Assembly: GCA_047601745.1 (NCBI GenBank)
Contig: JASGIS010000001.1
Span: 248,001 to 312,000, forward strand
Direction: 5' to 3'
From: JAKPAM01 sp047601745
Lineage (GTDB): Bacteria > Pseudomonadota > Gammaproteobacteria > Burkholderiales > Burkholderiaceae_E
DNA length: 64,000 nt
The notes under the pieces were generated by a model. The model was not told the origin of the DNA and did no database searches. It saw only the letters and a list, made by a program, of their open reading frames with translations. Both the position numbers and the translations under genes were made by a program. Below are positions 25,536 through 34,753 of the stretch, one piece after another; the first letter of the stretch is position 1, and the number at the start of each line of letters is the position of its first letter.

Positions 25536-26755
25536 GAGGGTGTATCCCAAATCAATACCTCGTGCGTTGATCGATTTAGAATGGATCAACGCGGGAGGTG
25601 TCGATTGGAATCGAAGTTGCAAGTCAAGCGAGGTCCGGGACGCAAGGCGCTGCTCACGTCTGAACATGGCGTGGTCCTGGCTCAGATTGCGCAGGAACTG
25701 CCGCGCTCGTCGCTGGACGAGTTGACGCGCGAGTTCAACCGCCGCTGCAATCTGAACGTGTGCTCGGCCACCGTGCGCAAAGCGCTCAAGCAAGCGGGCA
25801 TCACGCGCATCAGGCCGATTCGCAAGCCTGCCGTACGTGCAGCGGTTCAAGGCGGCGCACCGATTCGCGTGGGCTACACCGAGCGGCACCGCCGCCAGGA
25901 CGGCGCCAGCGGCCTGAACACGGACCTGACCGATGCCGAGTGGGCGCTGGTCGCCGACTTGTTCGAGCGCCACGGTGGACGCGGTGCGCCGCCCACGCAT
26001 GAGCGACGCGCGCTCGTGAACGCCTGCTGCTATGTCGTGCGCACCGGTTGCGCCTGGCGGTTGCTGCCCAAGTCGTTTGCTCCCTGGCGCGCGGTGTACA
26101 AGGCGTTTCGCGGCTGGGCGCACGCTGGAACCTTCGAGCTGATGCACGACCGGCTGCGTCAGCAATGGCGCGATCGGATCGGACGCACACCTGACCCGAG
26201 CGCCGCCATCATCGATGCGCAGAGCACCCGCAGCACCGCTCAGGGCGGCGACACCGGCTTTGACGCCGGTAAAAAGGTCAAGGGGCGCAAGCGCCACCTG
26301 GTCGTGGACACGCTCGGGTTGCTGTTGGCCGTGACGATCACCGCCGCCAGCGTGCAGGACCGCGACGCGGCCGGACCGGTCGTGGCCTTGGCCTGCGCCA
26401 AGGTCCCCGGCCTCAAGGCCCTGTTCGTCGATGCGGCCTATGGCGGCCGATGTGCCGAAAACATCGAAGCGACTCACGCCATCGCGGTACACATCGTGCG
26501 CCATCCCGGCAATCGCCGCACCGGTACCTGGCAGACCGAGCAGCAGCCTCTGTGGCCCGAGGTGGTTACCAAGGGCTTCGTCGTGCAACCCAAGCGCTGG
26601 GTCATCGAGCGCACCCATGCTTGGAATGAGCGCGCACGTCGTCTTATCGCTCACCACGATCGGTCCCAATGGGCTCCGCTGGCCTGGGTTTGGCTCACCG
26701 AAGCGCGTATCCTCGCTTCTAGGCTGGCGCAACCTTTCATTTAGGAAACACCCTC
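25536..26755 (+). mobile_element. Complete IS5-family insertion sequence, 1220 bp
   Basis: Bounded by imperfect inverted repeats: left end GAGGGTGTATCCCAAATC (from 25536) and right end, reverse complement, GAGGGTGTTTCCTAAATG (from 26755), 15 matches in the first 18 with the A that follows also shared. Flanked by TCA duplications. It carries one transposase gene with an intact DDE set, so it may be active. Confidence 0.9.
25605..26744 (+). CDS. IS5-family transposase with extra N-terminal HTH
   Basis: About 379 residues. The N-terminal 95 or so carry a separate helix-turn-helix segment (VCSATVRKALKQAGITRIRP), followed by the usual DUF4096-type start LTDAEWALVADLFERHGGRG and a DDE catalytic domain: Asp in AIIDAQS, Asp in LFVDAAYGG and Glu in RWVIERTHAW. 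The TTG at 25605 is favoured because GGGAGG lies six bases before it; an in-frame ATG at 25581 is the alternative. The stop codon lies inside the right inverted repeat. The open frame extends upstream through the MFS gene, but that part is only a shadow frame. Confidence 0.9.
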   Translation: MESKLQVKRGPGRKALLTSEHGVVLAQIAQELPRSSLDELTREFNRRCNLNVCSATVRKALKQAGITRIRPIRKPAVRAAVQGGAPIRVGYTERHRRQDGASGLNTDLTDAEWALVADLFERHGGRGAPPTHERRALVNACCYVVRTGCAWRLLPKSFAPWRAVYKAFRGWAHAGTFELMHDRLRQQWRDRIGRTPDPSAAIIDAQSTRSTAQGGDTGFDAGKKVKGRKRHLVVDTLGLLLAVTITAASVQDRDAAGPVVALACAKVPGLKALFVDAAYGGRCAENIEATHAIAVHIVRHPGNRRTGTWQTEQQPLWPEVVTKGFVVQPKRWVIERTHAWNERARRLIAHHDRSQWAPLAWVWLTEARILASRLAQPFI

Positions 26756-28015
26756 TCAGGACTCCGCAGACGCCTGAGCCTGCGGCAGCCACGCGAACGC
26801 CAGCGTGCCCGCCGCCAGCATCACCGCCATCGTCAGCAGCGCCGCCTCGAAGGTCTCGATGCCGTGCTGCGCCGCCCAGGTGCTGGCCACGCCGGTCGCC
26901 CACTGCATCAGGGCCACGCCGAGGAACATGCTGCTGTTGGCCAGCGCGATGATCCGTCCGGTCTGCTGCGGCGCATAGGCATTCTTCATGTACGCGTACT
27001 GCCAGATGCCGTAGCCTGACAACAGGCCGGCGACGATCGCGCCGACGATGTCGATGGCCTGCGATCGCGTGAACGCCATGACGGCCAGGATGGCGGCCAG
27101 CGTCAGCGCCAGCCCGACCATCGTGCGCGTGCGGCGGCGGCCGCCCGGATCCAGTCGCCCGAACAGCGTCGGCCCGATCATCGCGCCGACGGTCATCACC
27201 ACCGCGACGTTGCCGACCACGATCAGCGAGACGCCATGGCGCTCCTGCAGCAGCGGCCCGAGCCACAGGCCGCGCAAGGTCATCATCGACGCATAGGACA
27301 CCAGCGCGAAGCACAGCAGGCCGGCGGTATGGCGGATGCGCAGCAACGGCAGCAGTTCGCGCAGCGCGCGCAGGAAACCCTGCTGCGGCGCCGGCGGGTC
27401 GGCCGCGAGCGGCTCGAGCGGCCGCAGGCGGACGAAGGCCGCGATCAAGCCGGTGGACAGCGCCGCCAGCGCCGCCAATGACCAGTAACCGAGGCGCCAG
27501 GAACCGTGCTCGACGATGTAGGCGAGCGGCGTGCCGGTGTACAGGATGCCCAGGCTAGAAAAGCTCATGCAAAGGCCGGACAGCGAGGTGAAGCGCGAAC
27601 TGTCGAACTCGCGCGCGACGAACACCGTGCAGGCCAGGAAGGCCGGCGCGCAACCGAGTCCGATCAGCACCTGGCCGATCAGCAGCGCCTCATAAGCGGG
27701 CGCGCACGCGCACACGGCCGCGCCGACCACGGCCAGCGGCGCCGCGGTAAGCACGGTGCGGCGCGGACCATAGACGTCGAGCGCGACGCCCATCATGAAC
27801 TGGCTCAGGCCGAAGGTCAGATGAAAGGTGGCCGACCACGAACCCAGTTGCCGGGTCGTCATGCCGAGTTCCTGCGCCAGCGGAACGCTGAAGATCGACG
27901 CGACGGTGCGAAAGGCCTGGCTGACGGCAAAGCCGCCGGCCAGGATCAGCATCATGGCCAGCGGACTCAGCGAATACCGGCGATCCGGCGTGGATGCGTC
28001 AGGCCGTCGATCCAT
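26756..28015 (-). CDS. MFS transporter
   Basis: A 419-residue 12-helix carrier: LAGGFAVSQAFRTVASIFSVPLAQELG for TM1, MGVALDVYGPRRT for the TM2-TM3 loop, and a C-terminal half beginning near the LLRIRHTAGLLCFALVSYASMM segment. Its ATG (28015) lies inside the 3' end of the upstream thioredoxin gene, so translation is coupled. The stop codon TGA at 26756-26758 directly abuts the IS; the coding sequence itself is intact. Solute unknown. Confidence 0.83.
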   Translation of the reverse strand: MDRRPDASTPDRRYSLSPLAMMLILAGGFAVSQAFRTVASIFSVPLAQELGMTTRQLGSWSATFHLTFGLSQFMMGVALDVYGPRRTVLTAAPLAVVGAAVCACAPAYEALLIGQVLIGLGCAPAFLACTVFVAREFDSSRFTSLSGLCMSFSSLGILYTGTPLAYIVEHGSWRLGYWSLAALAALSTGLIAAFVRLRPLEPLAADPPAPQQGFLRALRELLPLLRIRHTAGLLCFALVSYASMMTLRGLWLGPLLQERHGVSLIVVGNVAVVMTVGAMIGPTLFGRLDPGGRRRTRTMVGLALTLAAILAVMAFTRSQAIDIVGAIVAGLLSGYGIWQYAYMKNAYAPQQTGRIIALANSSMFLGVALMQWATGVASTWAAQHGIETFEAALLTMAVMLAAGTLAFAWLPQAQASAES

Positions 28016-28343
28016 CCGCACCCTGCTGCACGCGTAGTCCGTTCTCGATCTCTCGCATCTGCTGCGGCCGCACCACCCGCGCGACCTCCACCCCATCGCG
28101 CAGGAACACCAGCGTCGGCCACAGTTTGACGCCGTAGCCGCCGCCCAGCGCCTCGCCGGGGCCGTCCTCGATCTTCAGGTGAGCGACGTCGTCGCGGCCG
28201 GCCAGCGCATCGCGAACCAGCGGCTGCGCGCGCTGGCAGTGGATGCACCAGGGCGCGCCGAACTCGACGACGGTCGCGCCCGGAAGCGCGTCGATCTCGG
28301 CGCGCGTCGGGACGACGATCAGGTAATCGGCGGCATACGGCAT
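27999..28343 (-). CDS. Thioredoxin-family protein, active site CIHC
   Basis: A 114-residue cytoplasmic thioredoxin-fold protein with FGAPWCIHCQRAQP as the redox site and the cis-Pro segment KLWPTLVFLRDG. CIHC differs from classical CGPC and resembles variants with a more oxidising potential. It follows a very similar gene after 3 bases (shared VVEFG, DVAHxKxEDGPG and GVKLWPTLVFLRDG) and so arose by tandem duplication. It overlaps the MFS start by 17 bases. Confidence 0.85.
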   Translation of the reverse strand: MPYAADYLIVVPTRAEIDALPGATVVEFGAPWCIHCQRAQPLVRDALAGRDDVAHLKIEDGPGEALGGGYGVKLWPTLVFLRDGVEVARVVRPQQMREIENGLRVQQGADGSTA

Positions 28344-28346
28344 CGA

Positions 28347-28712
28347 TCAGCCTTCTCCACCGGCTGTGCCGCCCTCGCCTTGTCCGTTCCCGTTCAACGG
28401 GCTCAACGCCTGCCGCAGGCTGTCCAGGTCCGGCGGCCGCACGACCCGCGCCACTTCCGCGCCGTCGCGCAGGAACACCAGCGTCGGCCACAGCTTGACG
28501 CCGAAGCTGCGACCCAGCCGCTGGCCCGGGCCATCCTCGACCTTGACGTGGGCGACGTCGTCGCGCGCCGACAGCGCCTGCTCGATCAGCGGCTGCGCGC
28601 GCCGGCAATGGCCGCACCAGGGCGTGCCGAACTCGACGACGGTCAGGCCGCGAAGCTGGTCGAGCGCCTCGCGCGTCGGCGGCTCCGCCAGGTGGACGGC
28701 GGCATAGGGCAT
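28347..28712 (-). CDS. Thioredoxin-family protein, active site CGHC
   Basis: A 121-residue thioredoxin-fold protein with FGTPWCGHCRRAQP and GVKLWPTLVFLRDG. CGHC is the active site found in protein disulfide isomerases. No signal peptide is visible, so it should be cytoplasmic. The C terminus is Gly-rich. AAGGAG precedes the ATG at 28712 and a TATATT box lies about 35 bases upstream. It is the first gene of a three-gene unit with a second thioredoxin and an MFS transporter. Confidence 0.85.
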   Translation of the reverse strand: MPYAAVHLAEPPTREALDQLRGLTVVEFGTPWCGHCRRAQPLIEQALSARDDVAHVKVEDGPGQRLGRSFGVKLWPTLVFLRDGAEVARVVRPPDLDSLRQALSPLNGNGQGEGGTAGGEG

Positions 28713-28757
28713 CGGCGATCTCCTTCGAAAACGATCGATCGGATGCCAATATACTCG
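28711..28757. repeat. 47-bp direct repeat, left copy
   Basis: Starts ATCGGCGATCTCCTTCG and matches 30043-30089 at 45 of 47 positions. On the minus strand this copy contains the thioredoxin ribosome site and the TATATT box (28748-28753), and its first bases are part of the thioredoxin start codon. Confidence 0.9.
28748..28753 (-). promoter_or_regulatory. Candidate -10 box for thioredoxin operon
   Basis: TATATT on the minus strand, 35 bases before the ATG at 28712; the -35 region is weak. The same box is duplicated at 30080-30085 in the right repeat copy, where no thioredoxin gene follows. Confidence 0.4.
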
Positions 28758-28780
28758 TCTCGATTCGGAAGGAAGCCGCA

Positions 28781-29947
28781 GTGGACCTGCCCGACAACTA
28801 CCCCGAGTTCATCGAGACGATCAAGCAGCGGGTGGCGGCGGCGCGGCTGGCCGCCGCCCGGGCCGTGAACCGGGAATTGGTTTCGCTCTACTGGGACGTC
28901 GGCGAGGCAATCCTCCGGCGCCAGCGGGAACACGGCTGGGGACAGTCCGTGGTTGAACGCATCGCGGCTGACCTGCGAGCAGCCTTCCCCGGGGTGCAGG
29001 GCTTTTCAGCCCGCAATGTCTGGGACATGCGACGCCTGGTCGAAACCTATACACAGCCCGAGTTTCTGCGACAAGCTGTCGCAGAAACTTCACCCCGCCT
29101 TCCCACAGGACACCCCAGCAGGCGCCGTCGCCCTGGCACGCGGCCGCCGCAGGAGGGTCCGGCTGCCATCCCGATTCTGCGACAGCTTGTCGCAGAAGTC
29201 CCGTGGGGCCATCACCTGCTCATCCTGGCCAGGACACAGGCGCCGGCACAGGCCCTGTACTACCTGCGTGCGACAGCCCGGATGGGCTGGAGCCGCAACG
29301 TATTGCTCAACCAGTTGAAGGCAGGTGCCTTCGAGCGCTCGGCCACTGAGGGCAAGAGCCACAATTTCCCGCGGGTGTTGGACAGCCACCTGGCAGAGCA
29401 GGCCGAGGAGGCCCTCAAGAGCAGCTACAGCCTGGAGTTCCTGGGTCTGCGCAAAGCAGTCAAGGAACGCGAACTGGAGGACCAGTTGATCGATAAGCTG
29501 CGCGACTTCATCCTCGAACTGGGCTACGGCTTCTGTTTCATCGGTCGGCAGCACCGCTTGACGCTCGGGCGCAAAGAGTACTTCATCGACCTGCTGTTCT
29601 ATCACCGCTTTCTCAAGGCGCTGGTGGCAATCGAACTGAAGGTCGGCCCCTTCCAGCCTGAGTACGCGGGCAAGATGGACTTCTATCTGAACCTGCTCAA
29701 CGAAAAGGAGCGCGCCCCGGATGACTCGCCGTCGATCGGCATCATCCTGTGCGCGGAGAAAGACAACCTCGAGGTCGAGTTCGCCCTGCGCAGCAAGGCC
29801 AACCCCATCGGTGTGGCGGAATACCACCTGCAGCCCCAGTTGCCGCAGGATCTTCGCGGCAAGCTTCCGTCCCCGCGCCAACTGCAACAGGCCGTGCGCT
29901 CTGCATTGCCCGGAAACCGGGATTCTGGAAGCCCCTCAAGAAAATGA
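28781..29947 (+). CDS. DUF1016/YhcG family PDDEXK nuclease with in-frame insertion
   Basis: A 388-residue protein, GTG start with GGAAGGAAG upstream. The N-terminal DUF1016_N part (about residues 1-102, with SLYWDVGEAILRRQ and GFSARNVWDMRRL) and C-terminal nuclease part are both recognisable. Catalytic residues are D270 (YFIDLLFYH) and E285-x-K287 (VAIELKVG). Normal members are about 340-350 residues; the excess is a 37-residue insert (about 103-139) bounded by the near-duplicate peptides FLRQAVAE and ILRQLVAE. These proteins are genome-mobile nucleases, often near defence or restriction genes. Here the gene stands alone between direct repeats. Confidence 0.85.
   Translation: MDLPDNYPEFIETIKQRVAAARLAAARAVNRELVSLYWDVGEAILRRQREHGWGQSVVERIAADLRAAFPGVQGFSARNVWDMRRLVETYTQPEFLRQAVAETSPRLPTGHPSRRRRPGTRPPQEGPAAIPILRQLVAEVPWGHHLLILARTQAPAQALYYLRATARMGWSRNVLLNQLKAGAFERSATEGKSHNFPRVLDSHLAEQAEEALKSSYSLEFLGLRKAVKERELEDQLIDKLRDFILELGYGFCFIGRQHRLTLGRKEYFIDLLFYHRFLKALVAIELKVGPFQPEYAGKMDFYLNLLNEKERAPDDSPSIGIILCAEKDNLEVEFALRSKANPIGVAEYHLQPQLPQDLRGKLPSPRQLQQAVRSALPGNRDSGSPSRK
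29064..29086. repeat. 23-bp palindrome inside the DUF1016 gene, copy 1
   Basis: TTCTGCGACA (29064-29073), AGC, TGTCGCAGAA (29077-29086): perfect 10-bp arms. It encodes FLRQAVAE. Confidence 0.9.
29175..29197. repeat. 23-bp palindrome inside the DUF1016 gene, copy 2
   Basis: TTCTGCGACA (29175-29184), GCT, TGTCGCAGAA (29188-29197). The arms are identical to copy 1 with an inverted spacer, exactly 111 bases (37 codons) downstream. It encodes ILRQLVAE, after which the normal family sequence (VPWGHH) resumes. Confidence 0.9.
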
Positions 29948-30042
29948 AGCCGTGAGCCCCGGCACAGCACCATCCGCAAGCCATGCGAAGCCAAAGGATG
30001 GCGAGGGGGTAAGGGGATGGCGCCAAGGAGAAGTGACCTTCA

Positions 30043-30089
30043 ATCGGCGATCTCCTTCGAAAACGATCGATCGAATACCAATATACTCG
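30043..30089. repeat. 47-bp direct repeat, right copy
   Basis: Copy of 28711-28757 with differences at two positions (G to A). It lies in the leader of the enoyl-CoA hydratase gene. Read on the minus strand it still has the promoter-like box and AAGGAG, but the start codon is ATT and no open frame continues. Confidence 0.88.
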
Positions 30090-30175
30090 CCCCAAGCGCG
30101 GGCTTCCCGGCGCGACCGCCGTACCGCCGCCGGACTCGTCCGCCCCCCCGGAAAACCCACCCAGGAGACCTCCCG

Positions 30176-30946
30176 ATGACCTCTGCCGTCCAGACCCAGC
30201 TCGCCGATGGCGTGCTGACGATCACGATCAGCCGTGCCGACAAGAAGAATGCGCTGACCAACGACATGTACGGCGCGCTGGCCGACGCGATCGAATCGGC
30301 GGCCGCCGATACGTCGATCCGCGTGCTGCTGCTGCAGTCCGACGGCGACCTGTTCACGTCCGGCAACGACCTGGGCGATTTCGCCAAGCAATCGACGGGC
30401 AATGGCCCGGCCGTTCGCCACGTGTCGCGGTTCCTGAAGAACCTGGCGACGACGACGGTGCCGATCGTCGCGGCGGTCCAGGGCAAGGCGGTGGGCGTCG
30501 GCACGACGCTGCTGCTGCATTGCGACGTCGTCGTATTGGCCGAGGACGCGCAACTGATCACGCCGTTCGTCAACCTCGCGCTGATCCCGGAAGCCGCGTC
30601 GACGTGGCTGATGCCGGCGCGCATCGGCCACGTGCGCGCCTACGAGCTGTTCGCGCTGGGCGAGCCGCTGCCGGCCGCGTCGGCGCTGGCCTGGGGCCTG
30701 GCCAACCGCGTGGTGCCCAACGCCTCGCTGCGCGCCGAGGCGGCGGCGATCGCCAAACGCATCGCGACCAAGCCGCGCGGCTCGCTGGCGGCGATGAAAG
30801 GGCTGATGCGCGATGCGCAGCAGATCCAGGCGCAGATGGATCGCGAAAGCGCGATCTTCTCCGAGCGCCTGAAAAGCGCCGAAGCACGCGAGGCGTTCGC
30901 GGCCTTCGCCGAGAAGCGGCCGCCGGACTTCAGCAAGCTGGGTTGA
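30176..30946 (+). CDS. Enoyl-CoA hydratase/isomerase family protein
   Basis: A 256-residue crotonase-fold protein. The oxyanion-hole segments are FTSGNDLGDF and AVQGKAVGVGTTLLLHCD, and the second catalytic region is NLALIPEAASTWLMPARIG. It should hydrate or isomerise an enoyl-CoA; the sequence is closest in style to general enoyl-CoA hydratases or isomerases with no assigned substrate. CAGGAGA supports the ATG at 30176. Its last 17 bases overlap the convergent small HTH gene. Confidence 0.85.
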   Translation: MTSAVQTQLADGVLTITISRADKKNALTNDMYGALADAIESAAADTSIRVLLLQSDGDLFTSGNDLGDFAKQSTGNGPAVRHVSRFLKNLATTTVPIVAAVQGKAVGVGTTLLLHCDVVVLAEDAQLITPFVNLALIPEAASTWLMPARIGHVRAYELFALGEPLPAASALAWGLANRVVPNASLRAEAAAIAKRIATKPRGSLAAMKGLMRDAQQIQAQMDRESAIFSERLKSAEAREAFAAFAEKRPPDFSKLG

Positions 30947-31282
30947 ACGAGGCCACGGCCCGCCGGCCTTCGTCGGTCAGGCACGCCAGCCAGCGCCCGT
31001 CGCGCTGGACCACCCGGACCCAGCCGGGGCCGGCGCGCCCGCCGAGCCGCGCGTCGCCGAGCAGCGTCAACTGACGCAGCACGACGCTGGCGCCCAGACC
31101 GAGGCGCTTGGCGATTCGCGTGACCGAAACGCCCGCGCCGCCGCCGCCGGCCGATGCGTCGACGCAATGCGCGTCATCAGCCGCCCGCTCCGCGCGCTCG
31201 CCCTGCACCGCGGCCAGCACCTGCAGGATCGCGCGGCTCAGCGGGTCGACGACGGGACCGCCGTCGCCGATCGGTTCCATCG

Positions 31283-31286
<4 letters not shown>
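30930..31286 (-). CDS. Small winged-helix-like protein next to YdeP gene
   Basis: A 118-residue protein whose C-terminal half (VSVTRIAKRLGLGASVVLRQLTLLGDARLG then RDGRWLACLTDEGRRA) reads as a winged helix-turn-helix of the MarR/ArsR kind. The N-terminal half is low-complexity with a Gly run. Its start overlaps the stop of the YdeP-type gene (ATGA), so it is translated together with it. It may regulate the molybdoenzyme gene or assist its maturation; no family name can be given. Confidence 0.6.
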
Positions 31287-33613
<2,327 letters not shown>

Positions 33614-33636
33614 CCGCGCCCCCCTCCGCTCGCCGT

Positions 33637-34593
33637 TCAGGCGGTACGCCGACCGGCGCGATCAGGACCGCGCACGGACCGCCAATATTGCCACGGCGGC
33701 GGATCGGGAAACGACTGCTTGAGGAACTCGACGAAGGCCCGCACGCGGTTGCTCGGGTACCGGCGGCTCTGGTAGACGGCCAGGATCGGGTCCTCGGCCT
33801 GCGCCTGATGCTCGGGGAACAGTTCGATCAACCGTCCTTGCGCCAGATCGTCGGCCACCTGCACCTCGATCAGGCGAACGATGCCCATGCCGGCGCGGGC
33901 GAACTCGATCAGCATCGACGCCTGGTTCGACAGCACCTGCCCCTTCACCGACACGGGCCGATCCACGCCCTGGTCGCCGCGCACCATCCAGGTGCTGGCG
34001 ACGATCGGCGAAATGAAGTTCAGGCAGTTGTGGCGGGCCAGTTCGTCCGGATGCGACGGCGCGCCGTGCTCGGCGAGGTAAGCGGGGGCGGCGCAGATGA
34101 TCCAGCGCGTGCTCGCGAAACGCGTGGCCACCAGCGACGAATCCTTCAGCGCGCCGACGTGGATCGCCACGTCCATGCCGTCGTCGAGCAGCGGACCCGG
34201 ATCGATCCGCAGGTGGACTTCGACGCGAAGGTTCGGGTGCAGGCGGCAGAACTCGGGCACGCACGTCGCCAGCGCCGTCTGCGCGAAGATCGGCATCGAA
34301 CGCACGCGCAGCGTTTCCTGCGCGGCGGTGCCGGCGTAGACCGCGGCGTCGGCCGCCTCGACGGCCTCGATCGCCGCCTTGGACGCGTGATAGAAGGCCT
34401 CGCCTTCGGGCGTCATCGCGATCTGCCGGTCGCCGCGCCGGAACAGCAGCACGCCGAGACGGTCTTCGAGCCGCGCGATCAGTTTGCTGACCGCCGACGG
34501 GCTCAGTTCCAGGTTGCGCGCCGCCGCGGAAAAGCTGCCGTCCTCGGCCGCCCGCACGAAGACCCGCATCTGCGCATAGCGGTTCATCGCCAT
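33637..34593 (-). CDS. LysR family transcriptional regulator
   Basis: A 318-residue LTTR with an N-terminal winged HTH (MRVFVRAAEDGSFSAAARNLELSPSAVSKLIARLEDRLG) and a type 2 periplasmic-binding-like effector domain (about residues 90-300). The start could be ATG 34593 or 34587. It diverges from the Baeyer-Villiger monooxygenase gene and is the obvious candidate regulator of that operon. Confidence 0.88.
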   Translation of the reverse strand: MAMNRYAQMRVFVRAAEDGSFSAAARNLELSPSAVSKLIARLEDRLGVLLFRRGDRQIAMTPEGEAFYHASKAAIEAVEAADAAVYAGTAAQETLRVRSMPIFAQTALATCVPEFCRLHPNLRVEVHLRIDPGPLLDDGMDVAIHVGALKDSSLVATRFASTRWIICAAPAYLAEHGAPSHPDELARHNCLNFISPIVASTWMVRGDQGVDRPVSVKGQVLSNQASMLIEFARAGMGIVRLIEVQVADDLAQGRLIELFPEHQAQAEDPILAVYQSRRYPSNRVRAFVEFLKQSFPDPPPWQYWRSVRGPDRAGRRTA

Positions 34594-34602
34594 AGGTTGT
34601 GA

Positions 34603-34629
34603 ATTATTTTCATATGCACTTTGAATAAT
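34603..34629. promoter_or_regulatory. A/T-rich dyad, candidate LysR site
   Basis: ATTATT (34603-34608) and AATAAT (34624-34629) are inverted around 15 bases in the LysR/monooxygenase spacer, the only A/T-rich DNA nearby. Position and symmetry fit an LTTR operator with the divergent promoters. Confidence 0.5.
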
Positions 34630-34753
34630 AGGCAATGACAAGCTGACAGCCAAGCCTCTACACTCGACGCACGAACAGCGGCCCGATACAGGCCCGCGGC
34701 GCGAGCGCCCGACCCGTCGGCGCGTCTCGACGAGCATCGACAGGAGACCTGGC

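Larger units (their letters stand above)
25533..26758. repeat. 3-bp target-site duplication TCA flanking the IS
   Basis: TCA at 25533-25535 and at 26756-26758. The uninterrupted repeat copy near 47336 reads GGATTCTCAG, showing that a single TCA was present before insertion. The right copy is the reverse complement of the MFS stop codon TGA. Confidence 0.8.

Noticed and set aside
24186..26744. Continuous open frame of 852 codons across the MFS gene and transposase, looking like a fusion protein
   Set aside because: The upstream portion is a high-GC shadow frame of the MFS gene with Arg/Gly-rich nonsense; only the part after about 25581 is real transposase.
29064..29197. Frameshift in the DUF1016 gene
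   Set aside because: The insertion is exactly 111 bp, and the family sequence resumes in frame.
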